A stretch of 29,157 nucleotides of DNA from a virus. This document shows, one piece after another, positions 28,851 to 29,157 of this stretch (within the stretch, counting starts at the first letter, position 1; every line of letters starts with the position of its first letter). The stretch spans positions 1 through 29,157 of IMG/VR virus record IMGVR_UViG_3300042471_000340, one strand, 5' to 3'. A model generated the notes under the pieces. That model searched no databases and was not told where the DNA came from. It saw nothing but the letters and a program-made list of their open reading frames with translations. The translations under genes and the position numbers were made by a program.

Positions 28851-29157
28851 GTGATTCTGCTCACCTCGACTTCGGACAAGGTGCGGGTAGTCACGGGATC
28901 GGCGGGGACGATTTCCGTCCATGCGTCATTCGTTGACCTCTCCGGTACTACGGTCACGCCTGCCCGCACGAATACGAGCATCACGACTGCGACCACGACC
29001 GATGTGGTTGCATCGCCCGCGTCCTCTACGCAGCGCACGGTCAAGGTGCTGTCCGTGTTCAACGATGGCGCAAGCCAGACCGTGACGGTGCAGCACACGG
29101 ACGGCACGACCACGGTTGACCTGTGGGCGGGTACGCTCGCCGCGCAGTCCGGCATCG
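28851..29157 (+). CDS. Second head-decoration paralogue (3' partial)
   Basis: A GTG 4 nt after the previous stop opens a frame that runs off the right edge with about 102 codons visible. The protein MILLTSTSDKVRVVTGSAG, then SFVDLSGTTVTPARTNTS, and HTDGTTTVDLW closely matches the first 105 residues of the gene before it. This is a tandem duplicate. Whether it too has a glycine-rich end cannot be seen. Confidence 0.8.
   Translation, partial: MILLTSTSDKVRVVTGSAGTISVHASFVDLSGTTVTPARTNTSITTATTTDVVASPASSTQRTVKVLSVFNDGASQTVTVQHTDGTTTVDLWAGTLAAQSGI

Noticed and set aside
1-29157. tRNA genes, integrase and attachment sites
   Set aside because: I found no cloverleaf-like sequence, no tyrosine or serine recombinase motif, and no duplicated attachment-like core. 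Temperate lifestyle cannot be claimed.

Overview
The window is a contiguous, gene-dense, GC-rich piece of a tailed bacteriophage genome (or a prophage read as such). It reads as an uncultured short-tailed (podovirus-like) phage. The support is a portal and terminase, a P22-like tail hub candidate, three large probable ejection proteins and a fibre, with no tape-measure gene. An Rz/Rz1 spanin pair and a DxxGH-type amidase point to a Gram-negative host, probably a GC-rich proteobacterium. I saw no integrase, tRNA, rRNA, CRISPR array or IS element. No major capsid gene is present. The left edge (head-tail adaptor) and right edge (decoration-type paralogue) are where such a gene would be expected, so the window probably opens a circular map inside the head module.

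Layout. Positions 1-12141 (+) hold the head-tail connector, tail hub, a GNAT acetyltransferase, ejection proteins, tail fibre, a lysis cassette (48-aa ORF, XhlA-like, amidase, holin-like, Rz, Rz1), a small CxxC protein and an HTH-phosphoesterase. Positions 12162-20151 (-) are a leftward early region. Its promoter-proximal half encodes small unknowns followed by a recombination module: DUF1071 annealing protein, YqaJ-type exonuclease, SSB-tail protein, NinB, PP-loop/PAPS-reductase-like enzyme and DUF1364. Its distal half is a chain of small genes linked by 4-nt overlaps. Positions 20152-20316 are a divergent control region with repeated TTTACCC/GGGTAAA boxes. Positions 20317-29157 (+) hold a Cro-like regulator, a 505-nt structured non-coding region, a replication-type protein, small genes, a nuclease, a Dps-like DUF5856 protein, TerS, TerL, portal, and decoration/head-fibre proteins including a glycine-rich one.

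How it fits together. Cro-like protein binding to the TTTACCC boxes probably controls both the leftward early operon and its own rightward promoter. The leftward genes supply annealing-type recombination and many tiny host-interaction candidates, seven of them single- or double-pass membrane peptides. The rightward genes supply replication, packaging, virion assembly and, if the map closes, lysis.

Most unusual features: (1) a near-identical 16-nt junction (GGAGGTGAAGCCGTGA) that ends one gene, supplies the ribosome-binding site and starts the next, reused at eight gene boundaries; (2) a candidate ~80-nt small RNA with its own promoter, three hairpins and terminator opposite the rightward genes; (3) an operator palindrome that fills the spacer of the cro promoter; (4) tandem duplicated head-decoration domains, one fused to a very glycine-rich region.
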